A stretch of DNA of 64,000 nt from contig NZ_LGED01000113.1 of assembly GCF_001280085.1 (NCBI RefSeq), forward strand, positions 124,001 to 188,000. Reading direction: 5' to 3'. Position 1 is the stretch's first letter. Each line of letters opens with the position of its first letter. Below are positions 41,525 to 50,388 of this stretch, one piece after another. Origin of the DNA: Saccharothrix sp. NRRL B-16348 (GTDB taxonomy: Bacteria > Actinomycetota > Actinomycetes > Mycobacteriales > Pseudonocardiaceae). Both the position numbers and the translations under genes were made by a program. The notes beneath the pieces were generated by a model. That model saw nothing but the letters and a program-made list of their open reading frames with translations. It ran no database searches and was not told the DNA's origin.

Positions 41525-44140
41525 GTGCCTGTAACCGCTTCTCTCGACGAAGCCGCCGTCATCCGTGAAGCACGCGAACTGCACCGCGAGGGGATCGACG
41601 CCTCGTGCGCCGGGCGGCATCACGAGGCGGCACGGCTGCTGCGGCGCGGGCAGAGCCTGGCGGACACGATCGACCCCGTCGACCCGGAGGTCCGATCCGA
41701 CTGGCTCGCCATGCGGATCCGGTTGACGTCGACGTTCGCGGGCGTGGTGGCGGAGACCGAGGGCCCGGTTACGGGGTTGGCCGGCCTGGCCGAGGCACGA
41801 CGGCTGATCGAGGACGTGGCCGACCCGGTCGTGAGGGCGGAACTGCTCGGTCGGGTCGAGCACAACCGCGGTCTGCTGCTGCTGAACACGGGGTTGATCG
41901 AGGAGGCGATCACGGCCTTCGACTCCGCTCTCGAGCACAAGGAACGCAGGCTCGCCGCGGGCGGACCGGTGTCGACCCTGGTCGACCTGGTCGTGAAGTC
42001 GCTGTGGAGCAGGGGCACGGCACACACCAGGCTCGGGTTGATCGGTCAAGCGCGGCAGGACCTGACCAGGGCACTGACTCTGGCGACGGAGCACGGACTG
42101 CCGGAACGGGCGGCCGACGCGAGCCACGCGCTGGGCGTGCTGAACTTGCGGATCGGCGACGTGCCGGCGGCGCTGCGGCGTTACGAGAACAGCGAGCGCG
42201 AGTACCGCAAGCACGGTCTCGACATGCCGGTCCCGCTCGGCCTGGACCGGGCGCACGCGTTGATGGCCGCCGGACTGGCGGACGAGGCAGGCAGCCAACT
42301 CGACACCGTGCTGACCGTGCTGCGCGCCGAGCGCGGCGTGCCCCGGTACCTGGGCAACGTGGAGCTGTACCGGGCCGCGGCCGCGTACATGACCGACGAA
42401 CTGGACCTGGCGCGCGACATGGCGTCGTCGGCACGGCAGCGGATGCGGCGTTGGGGTTGCGAGACGTGCGTCGCGAACGCGACCCTCATCGGGCTGCGGG
42501 TGGACACCGTGCTGGCGTTGCGGTCCGGGCGGGTGTCCCGGTCGCTGCCCGGGCGCGCGTTGGACTTCGCCGACTCGTTGCCCGTGCCGCGGCTGGCCGA
42601 GCAGGCGGCTCTCGCCCGGATGCTGGCGGCGCGGCTGGAGATCCGCCGCGGTGACGTGGACGCCGCCGCGGCGATCCTCGACCGGGTGCCCCGGCCGGGG
42701 AAGCTCGCGCCGATCGACTACCGGATGCTGCGCCGCCTGTGCCGGGCCGAACTGGCCATCGCCCGCGGCAGGCGGGCCGCCGCGCTCACCGAGATCAGGG
42801 CCGGCCTCACGGACCTCGACCACGTGCGGGACCGGATGGGCGGCCTGGAGCTGCTGTCCGGCACCGCGCTGCACGGCCGGGAGCTGGCCGAGCTGGCCGT
42901 GCAGCTGGTGCTCGACGGCGGCAACGCGCGCCGGCTGTTCTCGTGGCTGGAGCGCACGCGGGCGCAGACCTACCGCTACGAGCCGCTGACCCACGTCGGC
43001 AACCCCGAGCTGGCCGAGCGGATCGCCGAGGTCCGCAGCCTCACCCAGTCGATCCACCAGGCCGAGCACGACGGTCACGCGACCGGCGCGCTGCGCGCCC
43101 GCCGGGCCGAACGCCTCCGCGAGGCCAACCGGCTCGGCTGGCACACCGGCCGGTGGGGCAGCCCGCGCCCGGTCGCCGGGCTGACCGACGTGATGGCCCG
43201 GCTCGGCGACCGGGCGCTGGTCAGCTTCGCGGCGTGCGAGGACGCCCTGGTCGCGGTGGTCGTGGTGGGTTCCGACGTGCGGCTGGCCCGGCTCGGGTCG
43301 GCCGGGCAGGCGGCCGAGAGCGCCCGGATGCTGAACGCGGACCTCAACGCGCTGGCCCCCGACCACCTGCCGGAGCCGTTGGTGCGGGTGATGTCGGCGT
43401 CGGCGTGCAAGCAGGCCGACCGGCTCGACGCGCAGCTGGTGCGACCGCTGGCCGAGCTGATCGGCGAGCGGGAGCTGGTGGTGGTGCCGACCGGCGCGCT
43501 GTACGCGGTCCCGTGGGGTGTGCTGCCGACGTTGCGCGGCCGGCCGACCGTCGTGGCGCCGTCCGCCACCGCGTGGCTGGCCGCGAACCGCGCCGAGAGC
43601 GGGCCCGCGGGGCGGACGGTGCTGGTCCGCGGACCCGGGCTGCCCGCCGCCGTCGGCGAGATCGACAAGCTGGGCGCGCACTACGCCACCGCGGCGCTCA
43701 TGTCGGGCCGGCAGGCGTCGGTCGCCACGGTGCTGGAGGCGTTGGACGGCGCCGAGATCGCGCACCTGGCCGCGCACGGCGTCCACGAGCCGGAGAACGC
43801 CCTGTTCTCCCGGCTGGAGCTGACCGACGGCCCGCTCTACGCGCACGAGATGGCGGGCCTCGCCCACCCGCCGCGGCAGGTCGTGCTGGCCGCGTGCGAA
43901 CTCGCCCTCAACCGGATCCGCCCCGGCGACGAGCCCCTGGGCTTCGCCAGCGCCCTGCTCGCCAGCGGCTCGCAGGTGGTGGTCGCCCCGCTGAGCCGGG
44001 TCGGCGACCAGGCGTGCGCCGCCGCGATGGACGACTACCACCGCAGCCTGGCCGCCGGCGCGCGACCGGCCGTGGCGCTGGCGGACGCGATCGCCGTCGA
44101 CCCGCTGCGGCGGCCGTTCGTCTGCCTCGGGAGCGGCTGA
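41525..44140 (+). CDS. TPR-CHAT caspase-like protease
   Basis: 871 residues from GTG 41525. Residues about 10-480 are TPR-like helical repeats (LLLLNTGLIEEAITAFDSALEHKE, IGQARQDLTRALTLATEHG, GDVPAALRRYENSEREYRKHG). Residues about 580-870 are a CHAT domain with VVVPTGALYAVPWGVLP, catalytic His751 in HLAAHGVHE, and catalytic Cys791 in VVLAACELAL. Both catalytic residues are present, so it should be an active cysteine protease of the separase/caspase clan. No Shine-Dalgarno precedes the GTG, and only 36 bp separate it from the terminator, so a leaderless mRNA is plausible (weak -35 TTGTCC at 41492, -10-like TCATAG at 41515). TPR-CHAT proteases elsewhere act in defence (Craspase). Confidence 0.92.
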   Translation: MPVTASLDEAAVIREARELHREGIDASCAGRHHEAARLLRRGQSLADTIDPVDPEVRSDWLAMRIRLTSTFAGVVAETEGPVTGLAGLAEARRLIEDVADPVVRAELLGRVEHNRGLLLLNTGLIEEAITAFDSALEHKERRLAAGGPVSTLVDLVVKSLWSRGTAHTRLGLIGQARQDLTRALTLATEHGLPERAADASHALGVLNLRIGDVPAALRRYENSEREYRKHGLDMPVPLGLDRAHALMAAGLADEAGSQLDTVLTVLRAERGVPRYLGNVELYRAAAAYMTDELDLARDMASSARQRMRRWGCETCVANATLIGLRVDTVLALRSGRVSRSLPGRALDFADSLPVPRLAEQAALARMLAARLEIRRGDVDAAAAILDRVPRPGKLAPIDYRMLRRLCRAELAIARGRRAAALTEIRAGLTDLDHVRDRMGGLELLSGTALHGRELAELAVQLVLDGGNARRLFSWLERTRAQTYRYEPLTHVGNPELAERIAEVRSLTQSIHQAEHDGHATGALRARRAERLREANRLGWHTGRWGSPRPVAGLTDVMARLGDRALVSFAACEDALVAVVVVGSDVRLARLGSAGQAAESARMLNADLNALAPDHLPEPLVRVMSASACKQADRLDAQLVRPLAELIGERELVVVPTGALYAVPWGVLPTLRGRPTVVAPSATAWLAANRAESGPAGRTVLVRGPGLPAAVGEIDKLGAHYATAALMSGRQASVATVLEALDGAEIAHLAAHGVHEPENALFSRLELTDGPLYAHEMAGLAHPPRQVVLAACELALNRIRPGDEPLGFASALLASGSQVVVAPLSRVGDQACAAAMDDYHRSLAAGARPAVALADAIAVDPLRRPFVCLGSG

Positions 44141-44245
44141 CCGCGCCGCGACCGGCGATCTTCACCGCGTCTTCCGGTGCTCGGCGAGGGCCGCCGATCA
44201 CGCCGCTAGGCTCGCCCGCACCGTTGAGGTGGCGAGGGGGACGAC

Positions 44246-45193
44246 GTGAGCGAGATCGAGGACGTCGCGTGGGCGGACGCGTATCCGGGGGCCGGGCCGA
44301 CGCTCGGCGAGATCTTCTGCCTGACCTTCGTCAAGGACGTCGACGAGACCGAGGCGTTGCGGCGGATGGGCGGGCTGCCCGACACCGTCGCGACCCGCGC
44401 GCTGCCCGACATCGGCGACCTGCACGACTACGACCACGGCTACCCCACCGTGGCGTCGGCGTTGTCGCTCGGCACGTGGACCGTCGTGTTCGAGCCCAAC
44501 GGCTTCGAAGGCGTACACCTGGTGGCCGCCGTGTCGCGCGGGACCGAGGCGGTGTCCGTGCTGCGGCACGACTACGCGTCCCCCGCGTTCGGCTACGCGG
44601 TCGACGGCGAGCTGGTCACCTACTTCGACCCGACGTTCCCGAATCCCCGGCACGGCGCCGACCCGGACCGCCTGCTCCCCCGGATGCTCGACGTCGGGTT
44701 CGGCGCGGACGAGGACGACGACGGCCACTTCGACGACACCATCGCCCGCTGCCTGCTGGTGGTCGAGCACATCACCGGCGTGCTGCCCGCGTTCGACGCG
44801 CTCACCGGCCCGTTGACCAGCGCGCACATCGAGCCGTGGTTCACCGAGGCGCCCAAGCGGCCGGCGTCGCGGCCCGGCCGCGACGAACCCGTGGACGCCG
44901 TCGCCGAGGTCCGGCGGCTCACCGGCCTGCACGGGCTGACGGACACACCGGGACTCGCCGACGCGCTGGCGGCGGCCGAACGCGCGGAACCCGTGGTCGT
45001 CACCCCCGACAGCCCGCTCGGCCGGCACGTCCGCGCCTGGCTCACCGAGTCGCAGCGCGCCAGCTGGTCGCTCAACGACCACGGCGGACGCCACCGGATG
45101 ACCGACGCCGAACGCCGCCGCGCCCACGACCTCGGCTGGCTCGCCCGTGCCCTGGGCGCCGCCCTCCGGCCCGACCTCACGCGCCCGCGCTGA
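44246..45193 (+). CDS. DUF6461-family protein
   Basis: 315-residue cytoplasmic protein (VAWADAYPGAGPTLGEIFCLTFVKDVDETEALRRMGG, then GTWTVVFEPNGFEGV and SVLRHDYASPAFGYAVDG). This matches the DUF6461 family, frequent in Streptomyces and relatives and often near NLR-like or toxin-immunity genes; function unknown. Residues 1-200 are the conserved part. The C-terminal 100 residues are helical and Arg-rich. ATG/GTG region: ATG 44246 would need checking against homologues. It overlaps the convergent MerR gene by 17 bp. Confidence 0.75.
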   Translation: MSEIEDVAWADAYPGAGPTLGEIFCLTFVKDVDETEALRRMGGLPDTVATRALPDIGDLHDYDHGYPTVASALSLGTWTVVFEPNGFEGVHLVAAVSRGTEAVSVLRHDYASPAFGYAVDGELVTYFDPTFPNPRHGADPDRLLPRMLDVGFGADEDDDGHFDDTIARCLLVVEHITGVLPAFDALTGPLTSAHIEPWFTEAPKRPASRPGRDEPVDAVAEVRRLTGLHGLTDTPGLADALAAAERAEPVVVTPDSPLGRHVRAWLTESQRASWSLNDHGGRHRMTDAERRRAHDLGWLARALGAALRPDLTRPR

Positions 45194-45896
45194 CCCGTGG
45201 GCCGCCGGGTCGCACCGGGATCTCCAGCACGGTGGCCGTGACGCCGTCCGCGTCGGTCAGGTGGTCCTCCACGGTCGGTCCGCCGATCGCCAGGCCGTGG
45301 CGGCGCAGCCAGTCGAACAGCTCCCGACCTGCGCGGACGACACCGGACGCCGGCGGCACCACCGCGCGCACGACGGTCCGCTCGGGCAGCGTCAACGGTT
45401 CGCCGCCGTCCGCCGCCACGGCCGCCGGGAAGCCGTTCGCCGGGAGGTCTTCGAGCCAGGTCAACACCGTGGTGGAGCACCAGGCGCCCAGCTCGGACGG
45501 GTGGCCGACCTCGACGCGCCGGACGCGTAGGCGGCGCGCGGCCACCGTGGTCCGCCGCGGCAGGATCGCGGTCTCGACGGCGAGGTGGTCCTCGGCCGCG
45601 GCGACGGCCTCCGACAGGGCGGCGATGTCGCGGCGGAGGACGTCCACCGTCTCGGTCAACGCTTGGCGCACGTGCGCGTCGGGCGCGTCGACCAGCTCGG
45701 CGATCTGGCGCAGCGACAGGCCGAGGCGGCGCAGGCCGCGGACGCGTTCCAGCCGGGTCAGCTCCGCCGCGCCGTACCAGCGGTAGCCGGTGGCCCGGTC
45801 CACGGCGGCCGGGCGCAGCAACCCGATCTTGTCGTAGTGGCGCAGGGTGCGGTCGGAGACGCCGGCCATCCGCGCCACCTGCCCGATGCGCCACAT
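45177..45896 (-). CDS. MerR-family regulator with GyrI-like ligand-binding domain
   Basis: 239 residues. N-terminal MerR helix-turn-helix: MWRIGQVARMAGVSDRTLRHYDKIGLL, then ATGYRWYGAAELTRL. A coiled coil covers about 75-110 (LRRDIAALSEAVAAAEDHLA). The C-terminal 125 residues have the GyrI/BmrR-type effector-binding layout (GAWCSTTVLTWLEDLPANGF and HGLAIGGPTVEDHLTDADG). Expected to sense small, often cationic, compounds. It is divergent from a membrane-protein gene, and a MerR-type promoter lies between. Confidence 0.92.
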   Translation of the reverse strand: MWRIGQVARMAGVSDRTLRHYDKIGLLRPAAVDRATGYRWYGAAELTRLERVRGLRRLGLSLRQIAELVDAPDAHVRQALTETVDVLRRDIAALSEAVAAAEDHLAVETAILPRRTTVAARRLRVRRVEVGHPSELGAWCSTTVLTWLEDLPANGFPAAVAADGGEPLTLPERTVVRAVVPPASGVVRAGRELFDWLRRHGLAIGGPTVEDHLTDADGVTATVLEIPVRPGGPRVSAGA

Positions 45897-45898
45897 GG

Positions 45899-45930
45899 TT
45901 GACCTTGCCCCTGCGTCAGGTTCCTACCGT
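45899..45930 (+). promoter_or_regulatory. MerR-type promoter/operator with long spacer
   Basis: -35-like TTGACC (45899-45904) and -10-like TACCGT (45925-45930) have a 20-bp spacer, longer than the 17-18 bp optimum, as in MerR-activated promoters. Within the spacer ACCT (45902-45905) and AGGT (45918-45921) form the dyad. It drives the gene at 45937. Confidence 0.65.
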
Positions 45931-45936
45931 CCGGCC

Positions 45937-46605
45937 ATGATCACTGCTCACCGGCTCACCGGTGTCCTGTTGTTGACCGCCCTTACGGCCATGGTCGCCG
46001 GTGCGGCCGTCGTCGTGCCATCGGGGTTGACCCTGAATCCGACCGAAACCGCCGCCACACTGGCCGCGATCCGCGCGCGGCCCGCGCTGCACCTGGTCGA
46101 GCTGGGGCTCGACGTGATCGGCTGGACGGCCCTCGTCGCCGCCGCGCTCACGATGGCCGCCCGACGGGTGGCGTTGCTGCCGTCCGGGCTGCTCGCGTGC
46201 GCGGGGCTGGCCGGGCTGCTCCACGACGCGGGCAACCTGGCGGTGACCCAGCTGGCCGCCGAACCCGCCGCCGTCGAGGTGGCCAGGGCGGTGCTGCTCA
46301 CGGCCAAGTGGACCGTCGACCTGGCCGGGTTGCTGTGGGTCGCGGCCACCGCCGCCGCCGTGCTCCAAGTCCCCATGGCGGCCGGGCTGCGCCGGGCCGG
46401 TGTGGTCGCCGCGCTGTCCGGCCTCGCTTCCGTGGTGCTGCCTTGGACGACCGGGACGGCCGGCCCCTCGCCGGTGGTGGAGCAGGTGGGCTACGCGCTC
46501 CACCTGCCGGTCATGGCCTGGTACGCCGTGCTGGGGTGGCGGGAACTCCGCGGCCGGGCGTCCGTGGGTCGCGTTGGCGGTGTCGGTCGGCCGTCGAACG
46601 GGTAA
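45937..46605 (+). CDS. Integral membrane protein (MerR target)
   Basis: 222 residues with about six hydrophobic segments (VLLLTALTAMVAGAAVVV, VIGWTALVAAALTMAA, LLPSGLLACAGLAGLLHDAG, LAGLLWVAATAAAVLQV, VVAALSGLASVVLPW, ALHLPVMAWYAVLGW). No named family recognised; it may be DoxX- or DUF4386-like in layout. ATG 45937 is chosen; the frame is open further upstream but runs into the MerR operator. It lies seven bases beyond the -10 element, so its mRNA is probably leaderless. Confidence 0.8.
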   Translation: MITAHRLTGVLLLTALTAMVAGAAVVVPSGLTLNPTETAATLAAIRARPALHLVELGLDVIGWTALVAAALTMAARRVALLPSGLLACAGLAGLLHDAGNLAVTQLAAEPAAVEVARAVLLTAKWTVDLAGLLWVAATAAAVLQVPMAAGLRRAGVVAALSGLASVVLPWTTGTAGPSPVVEQVGYALHLPVMAWYAVLGWRELRGRASVGRVGGVGRPSNG

Positions 46606-46650
46606 AGGTGGAAGACGGTCAGCAGCCGGGAACGGGGTGAGGGAGCGGCC

Positions 46651-47061
46651 GTGCACGGTGATGTCGATCAGCCGTCGGTGACGGTCGAGGACGTGGGTGA
46701 CGACGGTGTGGTGGTCGCCGCCGTGCACGGCGACTTCGACGTCGACAGCTTCCGCGACGTGCGCGAAGCGCTGTTCACCTGCCTGAACGGCCGCGCGTCC
46801 GCGTTGGTGGTCGACCTGCGCGACGTGGGGTTCTTCGGGTCGATGGGCATCGCGGTGCTGGTGGAGGCACGGCAGCGCGCCGACGTGGTGGGCGCCGGGT
46901 TCGCCGTGGTGGCGGGCAGGCGCACGGTGGCGCGGCCGATCCGCATGACCGACACCGAGGACCTGCTGCGGCTGCACCGCACCCAGGACGAGGCGCTGGC
47001 CACCGTGCGCGCCCGGTCCGCGCCCGGCACGGACACCGGTTTCTCCTGGTGGTCGTCGTGA
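46651..47061 (+). CDS. STAS-domain anti-sigma factor antagonist
   Basis: 136-residue SpoIIAA-like protein: VVVAAVHGDFDVDSFRDVREALF, LVVDLRDVGFFGSMGIAVLVEA with the phosphorylatable Ser in FGSMG, and AVVAGRRTVARPIRMTD. GTG 46651 follows GGGAG. The C-terminal tail (about 115-136) is extra and ends FSWWSS. Second STAS protein of the window; it is convergent with a Ser/Thr kinase of the PknB type (not RsbW). Its partner anti-sigma factor is not here. Confidence 0.9.
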   Translation: MHGDVDQPSVTVEDVGDDGVVVAAVHGDFDVDSFRDVREALFTCLNGRASALVVDLRDVGFFGSMGIAVLVEARQRADVVGAGFAVVAGRRTVARPIRMTDTEDLLRLHRTQDEALATVRARSAPGTDTGFSWWSS

Positions 47062-47073
47062 GGCCGGCTCGGC

Positions 47074-48615
47074 TCACACCTGGTCGAGGCCGATGAGGAG
47101 CAACCGGCCGTCCCGCGCGACGACCGTCACGAGGTAGTCCTCGGTGACCGGGTCGGCGTCGTCCTGGGGTGTGAGTTCGAGGGTCACGTCGACGGCGTAG
47201 GTGGACCCGTCGGCCTCGACCTCCGGCTCGCCGCTCAGCGCGACGGCTCGGTAGGCGCTCCAGAACTGGTCGTCCTCCCACTCCGCCGGCCGGTTCTCCG
47301 GTGCCCAGTTCGCCCGTGCCGTGGCGGGGTCGTGCGGGAGGTTGGCGAAGTGGTCGCGCACGAACGCGGCGACCGTCGCGGCGTCCGGCGCTTCCGCTTC
47401 GGTCGACTCGGTGGTCTGCTCCGACGTCGGGTAGGCGTCCGAGGTGGGCGCGTCCGAGGTGGTTGCCTCGGTGGTGGCGGCCGGCTCCGCCGCGGTGGTG
47501 GTGGTCGGCTCGGACGTGTTCGGCGCGGCCGACTGCCCCGGGCGGTCGAGCAGGGACGCGATCAGCACGGTGGCCGCGATGGCGACCATCACGGCCGCCG
47601 CGAGGACCGGCACGACCCACCGGCGGCGCGTGTCCGGGGTGGGCGGTGCTGTTCCGGGAGGTGCTGTCATCGGCGGTGCCGCCATCGGACGTGCCGTCAC
47701 GGGTGGTGCGGCGACCGCGGTCGGTGTGTACGCCGGGGACATGGCCCTGGTGGGCGGCGGCGCGGAAGGGGTGGGCGCGGAAGGTGCAAACGGCGTGGGC
47801 TGGGTGGGCGCGGAACCGGTCAGGGCGGCCAGTTCACGGCTCGCCTGCTCCGCTCTCGGCCGGGCGGCCGGGTCGTTGGCCAGCAACCTCGTCAGCACAC
47901 CGGTGAGCGGGCCGGACCGCGTCGGCGGCACGACCCGGCCGCCGGCGATCCGGTGCAGCATCCCGAGGTCGTTGTCACCGCCGCCGAACGGCGGCCTGCC
48001 CTCCACCAGCGCGTAGAGGGTGGCGCCGAGCGAGAACAGGTCGGACGCCGGCGTCGGGTCCGCGCCGCGGGCCAGTTCCGGCGCGAGGTAGGCCAACGTG
48101 CCCGCGAGCATCCCGGTCCTGGTGACGGTCACGTCGCCGACCGCGCGCGAGATCCCGAAGTCGGTGATCTTGACCGTGCCGTCGGCGCCGAGCAGGACGT
48201 TGCCGGGCTTGATGTCGCGGTGCACCACGCCCGCCCGGTGCGCGGCGGCCAGCGCGGAGGCGACGTGACCACCGATGCGCGCCGCTTCGACCGGCGGCAG
48301 CGGGCCGCGTTCGGTGAGGACCGCCGCCAGGCTGCGCGAGGGCACGTACTCCATCACCAGGCACGGCTTGCCGTCCTCGACGACCACGTCGAACACGCCG
48401 ACCGCGTTCGGGTGCTGGAGCCGGGCGGCGATGCGGGCCTCGCGCATGGCCCGCCGGCAGGCCTCGTCCACCTCGGCCGCGTCCAGGCCGGGCAGGAGGA
48501 GCTGCTTGATCGCGACGTCCCGGTGCAGCAGCTCGTCGTGCGCGCGCCAGACCACGCCCATCGCGCCGCTGCCGAGCCGTTCCACCGGGGTGTAGCGGTT
48601 GCCGACCTTGTCCAC
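47074..48615 (-). CDS. PknB-type Ser/Thr protein kinase with single TM and extracytoplasmic domain
   Basis: 513 residues from GTG 48615. The kinase domain (about 5-265) has the G-loop ERLGSGAMGVVWRA, the Lys in VAIKQLL, VVHRDIKPGNVLL, KITDFGIS and APELARG; it should be active. A Pro/Ala/Thr-rich linker of about 60 residues leads to one transmembrane helix (VVPVLAAAVMVAIAATVLIASL). The outer part has a Thr/Glu-rich stretch and a folded domain of about 100 residues (AATVAAFVRDHFANLPHDPATA to the end). That domain is not PASTA; it resembles NTF2/SnoaL-like or DUF4878-type folds. It probably signals extracellular conditions by phosphorylation. Confidence 0.93.
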   Translation of the reverse strand: MDKVGNRYTPVERLGSGAMGVVWRAHDELLHRDVAIKQLLLPGLDAAEVDEACRRAMREARIAARLQHPNAVGVFDVVVEDGKPCLVMEYVPSRSLAAVLTERGPLPPVEAARIGGHVASALAAAHRAGVVHRDIKPGNVLLGADGTVKITDFGISRAVGDVTVTRTGMLAGTLAYLAPELARGADPTPASDLFSLGATLYALVEGRPPFGGGDNDLGMLHRIAGGRVVPPTRSGPLTGVLTRLLANDPAARPRAEQASRELAALTGSAPTQPTPFAPSAPTPSAPPPTRAMSPAYTPTAVAAPPVTARPMAAPPMTAPPGTAPPTPDTRRRWVVPVLAAAVMVAIAATVLIASLLDRPGQSAAPNTSEPTTTTAAEPAATTEATTSDAPTSDAYPTSEQTTESTEAEAPDAATVAAFVRDHFANLPHDPATARANWAPENRPAEWEDDQFWSAYRAVALSGEPEVEADGSTYAVDVTLELTPQDDADPVTEDYLVTVVARDGRLLLIGLDQV

Positions 48616-48877
48616 GCGGGCAGAGGCTAATCGAGTCGCCGCGCCCGCACGGCCGGTTGCGGAAGTCGCCACGCCGGCCCGAAGCTCAGCCGAAGTCCTC
48701 GGGCACCACCCCCGCGTTGGCGGACCCTCCGCAGCCGTCGTGGTCGAGCCGACCCGGCACGGGATCCAAGACCGGCAGCCGCCGCACCGCTCGGAGAACC
48801 GGGACTCTTCGTGCTTCCGGTCGGCCCGCCGGCGACCCTCCTCGGACTACGCTCGACGGTGTCGGGAGGAGCCGTTC

Positions 48878-49108
48878 ATGACGGACGAGGAGCTCGTGGT
48901 CGAGTTCGCCCTGACCCGGCTGGACAACCCCGGCCTCGACCTGGACGAGATCGCCGCGCTCGTGGTCCGCCGGGTCGGTCACGACCGCATGCTGGAGTTC
49001 GCCTCCCGGAACCTCGCCACGCGCGGCGAGCTGAGGGGTGCGGCGTTCCCGTCCGCGGTCGAGCACGTGCTGCGGGTCGTGCTGACGCTGCGCGGCCCGG
49101 CGGACTGA
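48878..49108 (+). CDS. Small hypothetical protein
   Basis: 76-residue acidic helical protein (MTDEELVVEFALTRLDNPGL, then DEIAALVVRRVGHDRMLEFAS). ATG 48878 is preceded by GGGAGGAG, which fixes the start although the frame is open upstream. No family recognised. It is divergent from the kinase gene and convergent with the DUF6292-like gene. Confidence 0.75.
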   Translation: MTDEELVVEFALTRLDNPGLDLDEIAALVVRRVGHDRMLEFASRNLATRGELRGAAFPSAVEHVLRVVLTLRGPAD

Positions 49109-49119
49109 AGCCCGGACGG

Positions 49120-49542
49120 TCAGAGCACCTTGGCGGGCGCGCGGTCGGCGTACTCGACCAGCAGGTCGGCCAGGTGGTCCTCGATCGGCATGGCGGGCGG
49201 CTCCGGGTGGTCGGGACGGCGGCCGGCGACCAGGTCCGAGACGAACACGGTGACCGCCTCCGGCGACGGCAGCACCGGCGGGCCCAGGTAGGTCAGCGGG
49301 ACCAGGTCCGCGCCCCGGCCGACCTCGATCCCGGCGCACCACCCGGTGTGCTCGTCCCACACGAGCGCCAGGTCGTTGTCCGGGTGCCGCGGCACCCGCT
49401 GGTCCAGGGCGATGTAGGCGGTGGCGTCCGGCGCGCACTCGTACCAGCACGACTCCAGGTCGATCCCCAGCCTCCGGGCGATCAGCCGCAGGTACTGCCG
49501 CAGGCCCCGGTCCTCCGGGCCCTCCGCCTCGATCCCGACCAT
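49120..49542 (-). CDS. DUF6292-like protein
   Basis: 140 residues from ATG 49542 (GGAGGT upstream). Features: YLRLIARRLGIDLESCWYE, AYIALDQRVPRHPDNDLALVWDEHTGWCAGIE, and a C-terminal EDHLADLLVEYADR. This matches the actinobacterial DUF6292 family, usually small cytoplasmic proteins linked to regulatory or XRE/WhiB-type loci; function unknown. Confidence 0.7.
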   Translation of the reverse strand: MVGIEAEGPEDRGLRQYLRLIARRLGIDLESCWYECAPDATAYIALDQRVPRHPDNDLALVWDEHTGWCAGIEVGRGADLVPLTYLGPPVLPSPEAVTVFVSDLVAGRRPDHPEPPAMPIEDHLADLLVEYADRAPAKVL

Positions 49543-49687
49543 CGACGACCTCCACCCGCGGGCGCGCCACGGCAAGGGCACATCTCAATTGGTCTCAGTC
49601 TGCATCCACTCGACAGCCGAGGGCATTAGACCATTCGGATGAGAGACCGTGACGCCACGTGCCCGCCGAACGCCGTAGCGCGAGGTT

Positions 49688-50359
49688 TCAGACGCTGCGC
49701 AACACCGAGACGACGGCACCGAGGATCACGGCCTGGTCGCCGTCGATGACGTCGTAGGCCCGGTTGCGCGGCTCCAGGAACACGTGCCCGTCGCGACGCC
49801 GGTACACCTTGACGGTCGCCTCGCCGTCGATCATCGCGGCCACGATCTGGCCCGAGTGCGCCTCGTGCTGCTGCCGCACCACCACGATGTCGCCGTCGCA
49901 GATCGCCGCGTCCACCATCGAGTCGCCGCGCACCCGCAGGCCGAAGACGGTGCCGCGCCCGGTCAGCTCGCGCGGCAGGCTCAGCACGTCGTCGACGTGC
50001 TCCTCGGCCGCGATGGGCGTGCCGGCGGCGATGTGACCGACCACGGGCACGGGGACCGAGTCGGCGCTCGCCCGCGTCGACGGCTCGTGCAGGAACAGCC
50101 GCACGTCCATCGGCCGCGACATGGCGGCGCCGCGCCGCAGGAAACCCTTGTCCTCCAAGGCCGCCAGGTGCTTCGACACCGAGGACGACGACCGCAGGCC
50201 GACCGCGTCGCCGATCTCCCGCGTGCTCGGCGAGTACCCGTGCCTGACCACCCAGTCGCGGATCACGGCCAGGATGCGCTGCTGGCGCGGCGGGAGGGTG
50301 GAGGTGTCCAGGTGCTCGAACGCGTCAAGATCGTCGTAGGCGGTCACCTGCGCGATCAT
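49688..50359 (-). CDS. LexA-like autocleaving repressor
   Basis: 223 residues. N-terminal winged helix: LPPRQQRILAVIRDWVVRHGYSPSTREIGDAVGLRSSSSVSKHLAAL. The C-terminal S24 protease-like domain has the cleavage site Ala112-Gly113 in GHIAAGTPI, nucleophile Ser147 in RGDSMVD, and Lys184 in ATVKVYRR; all are present. The recognition helix region reads SVSKHLAALE instead of the SVHxQLxxLE common in actinobacterial LexA, and no LexA-type GAAC...GTTC box is visible upstream. It may be a LexA paralogue with other targets; RecA-triggered cleavage is still expected. Confidence 0.88.
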   Translation of the reverse strand: MIAQVTAYDDLDAFEHLDTSTLPPRQQRILAVIRDWVVRHGYSPSTREIGDAVGLRSSSSVSKHLAALEDKGFLRRGAAMSRPMDVRLFLHEPSTRASADSVPVPVVGHIAAGTPIAAEEHVDDVLSLPRELTGRGTVFGLRVRGDSMVDAAICDGDIVVVRQQHEAHSGQIVAAMIDGEATVKVYRRRDGHVFLEPRNRAYDVIDGDQAVILGAVVSVLRSV

Positions 50360-50388
50360 AGAGCGGGGTGACGCGGGCCGCGCCCGGG

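Noticed and set aside
41444..44041. An 865-codon minus-strand open frame antisense to the TPR-CHAT gene
   Set aside because: Low-complexity Arg/Gln/His/Gly translation with no domain; the plus strand encodes a full TPR-CHAT protein.
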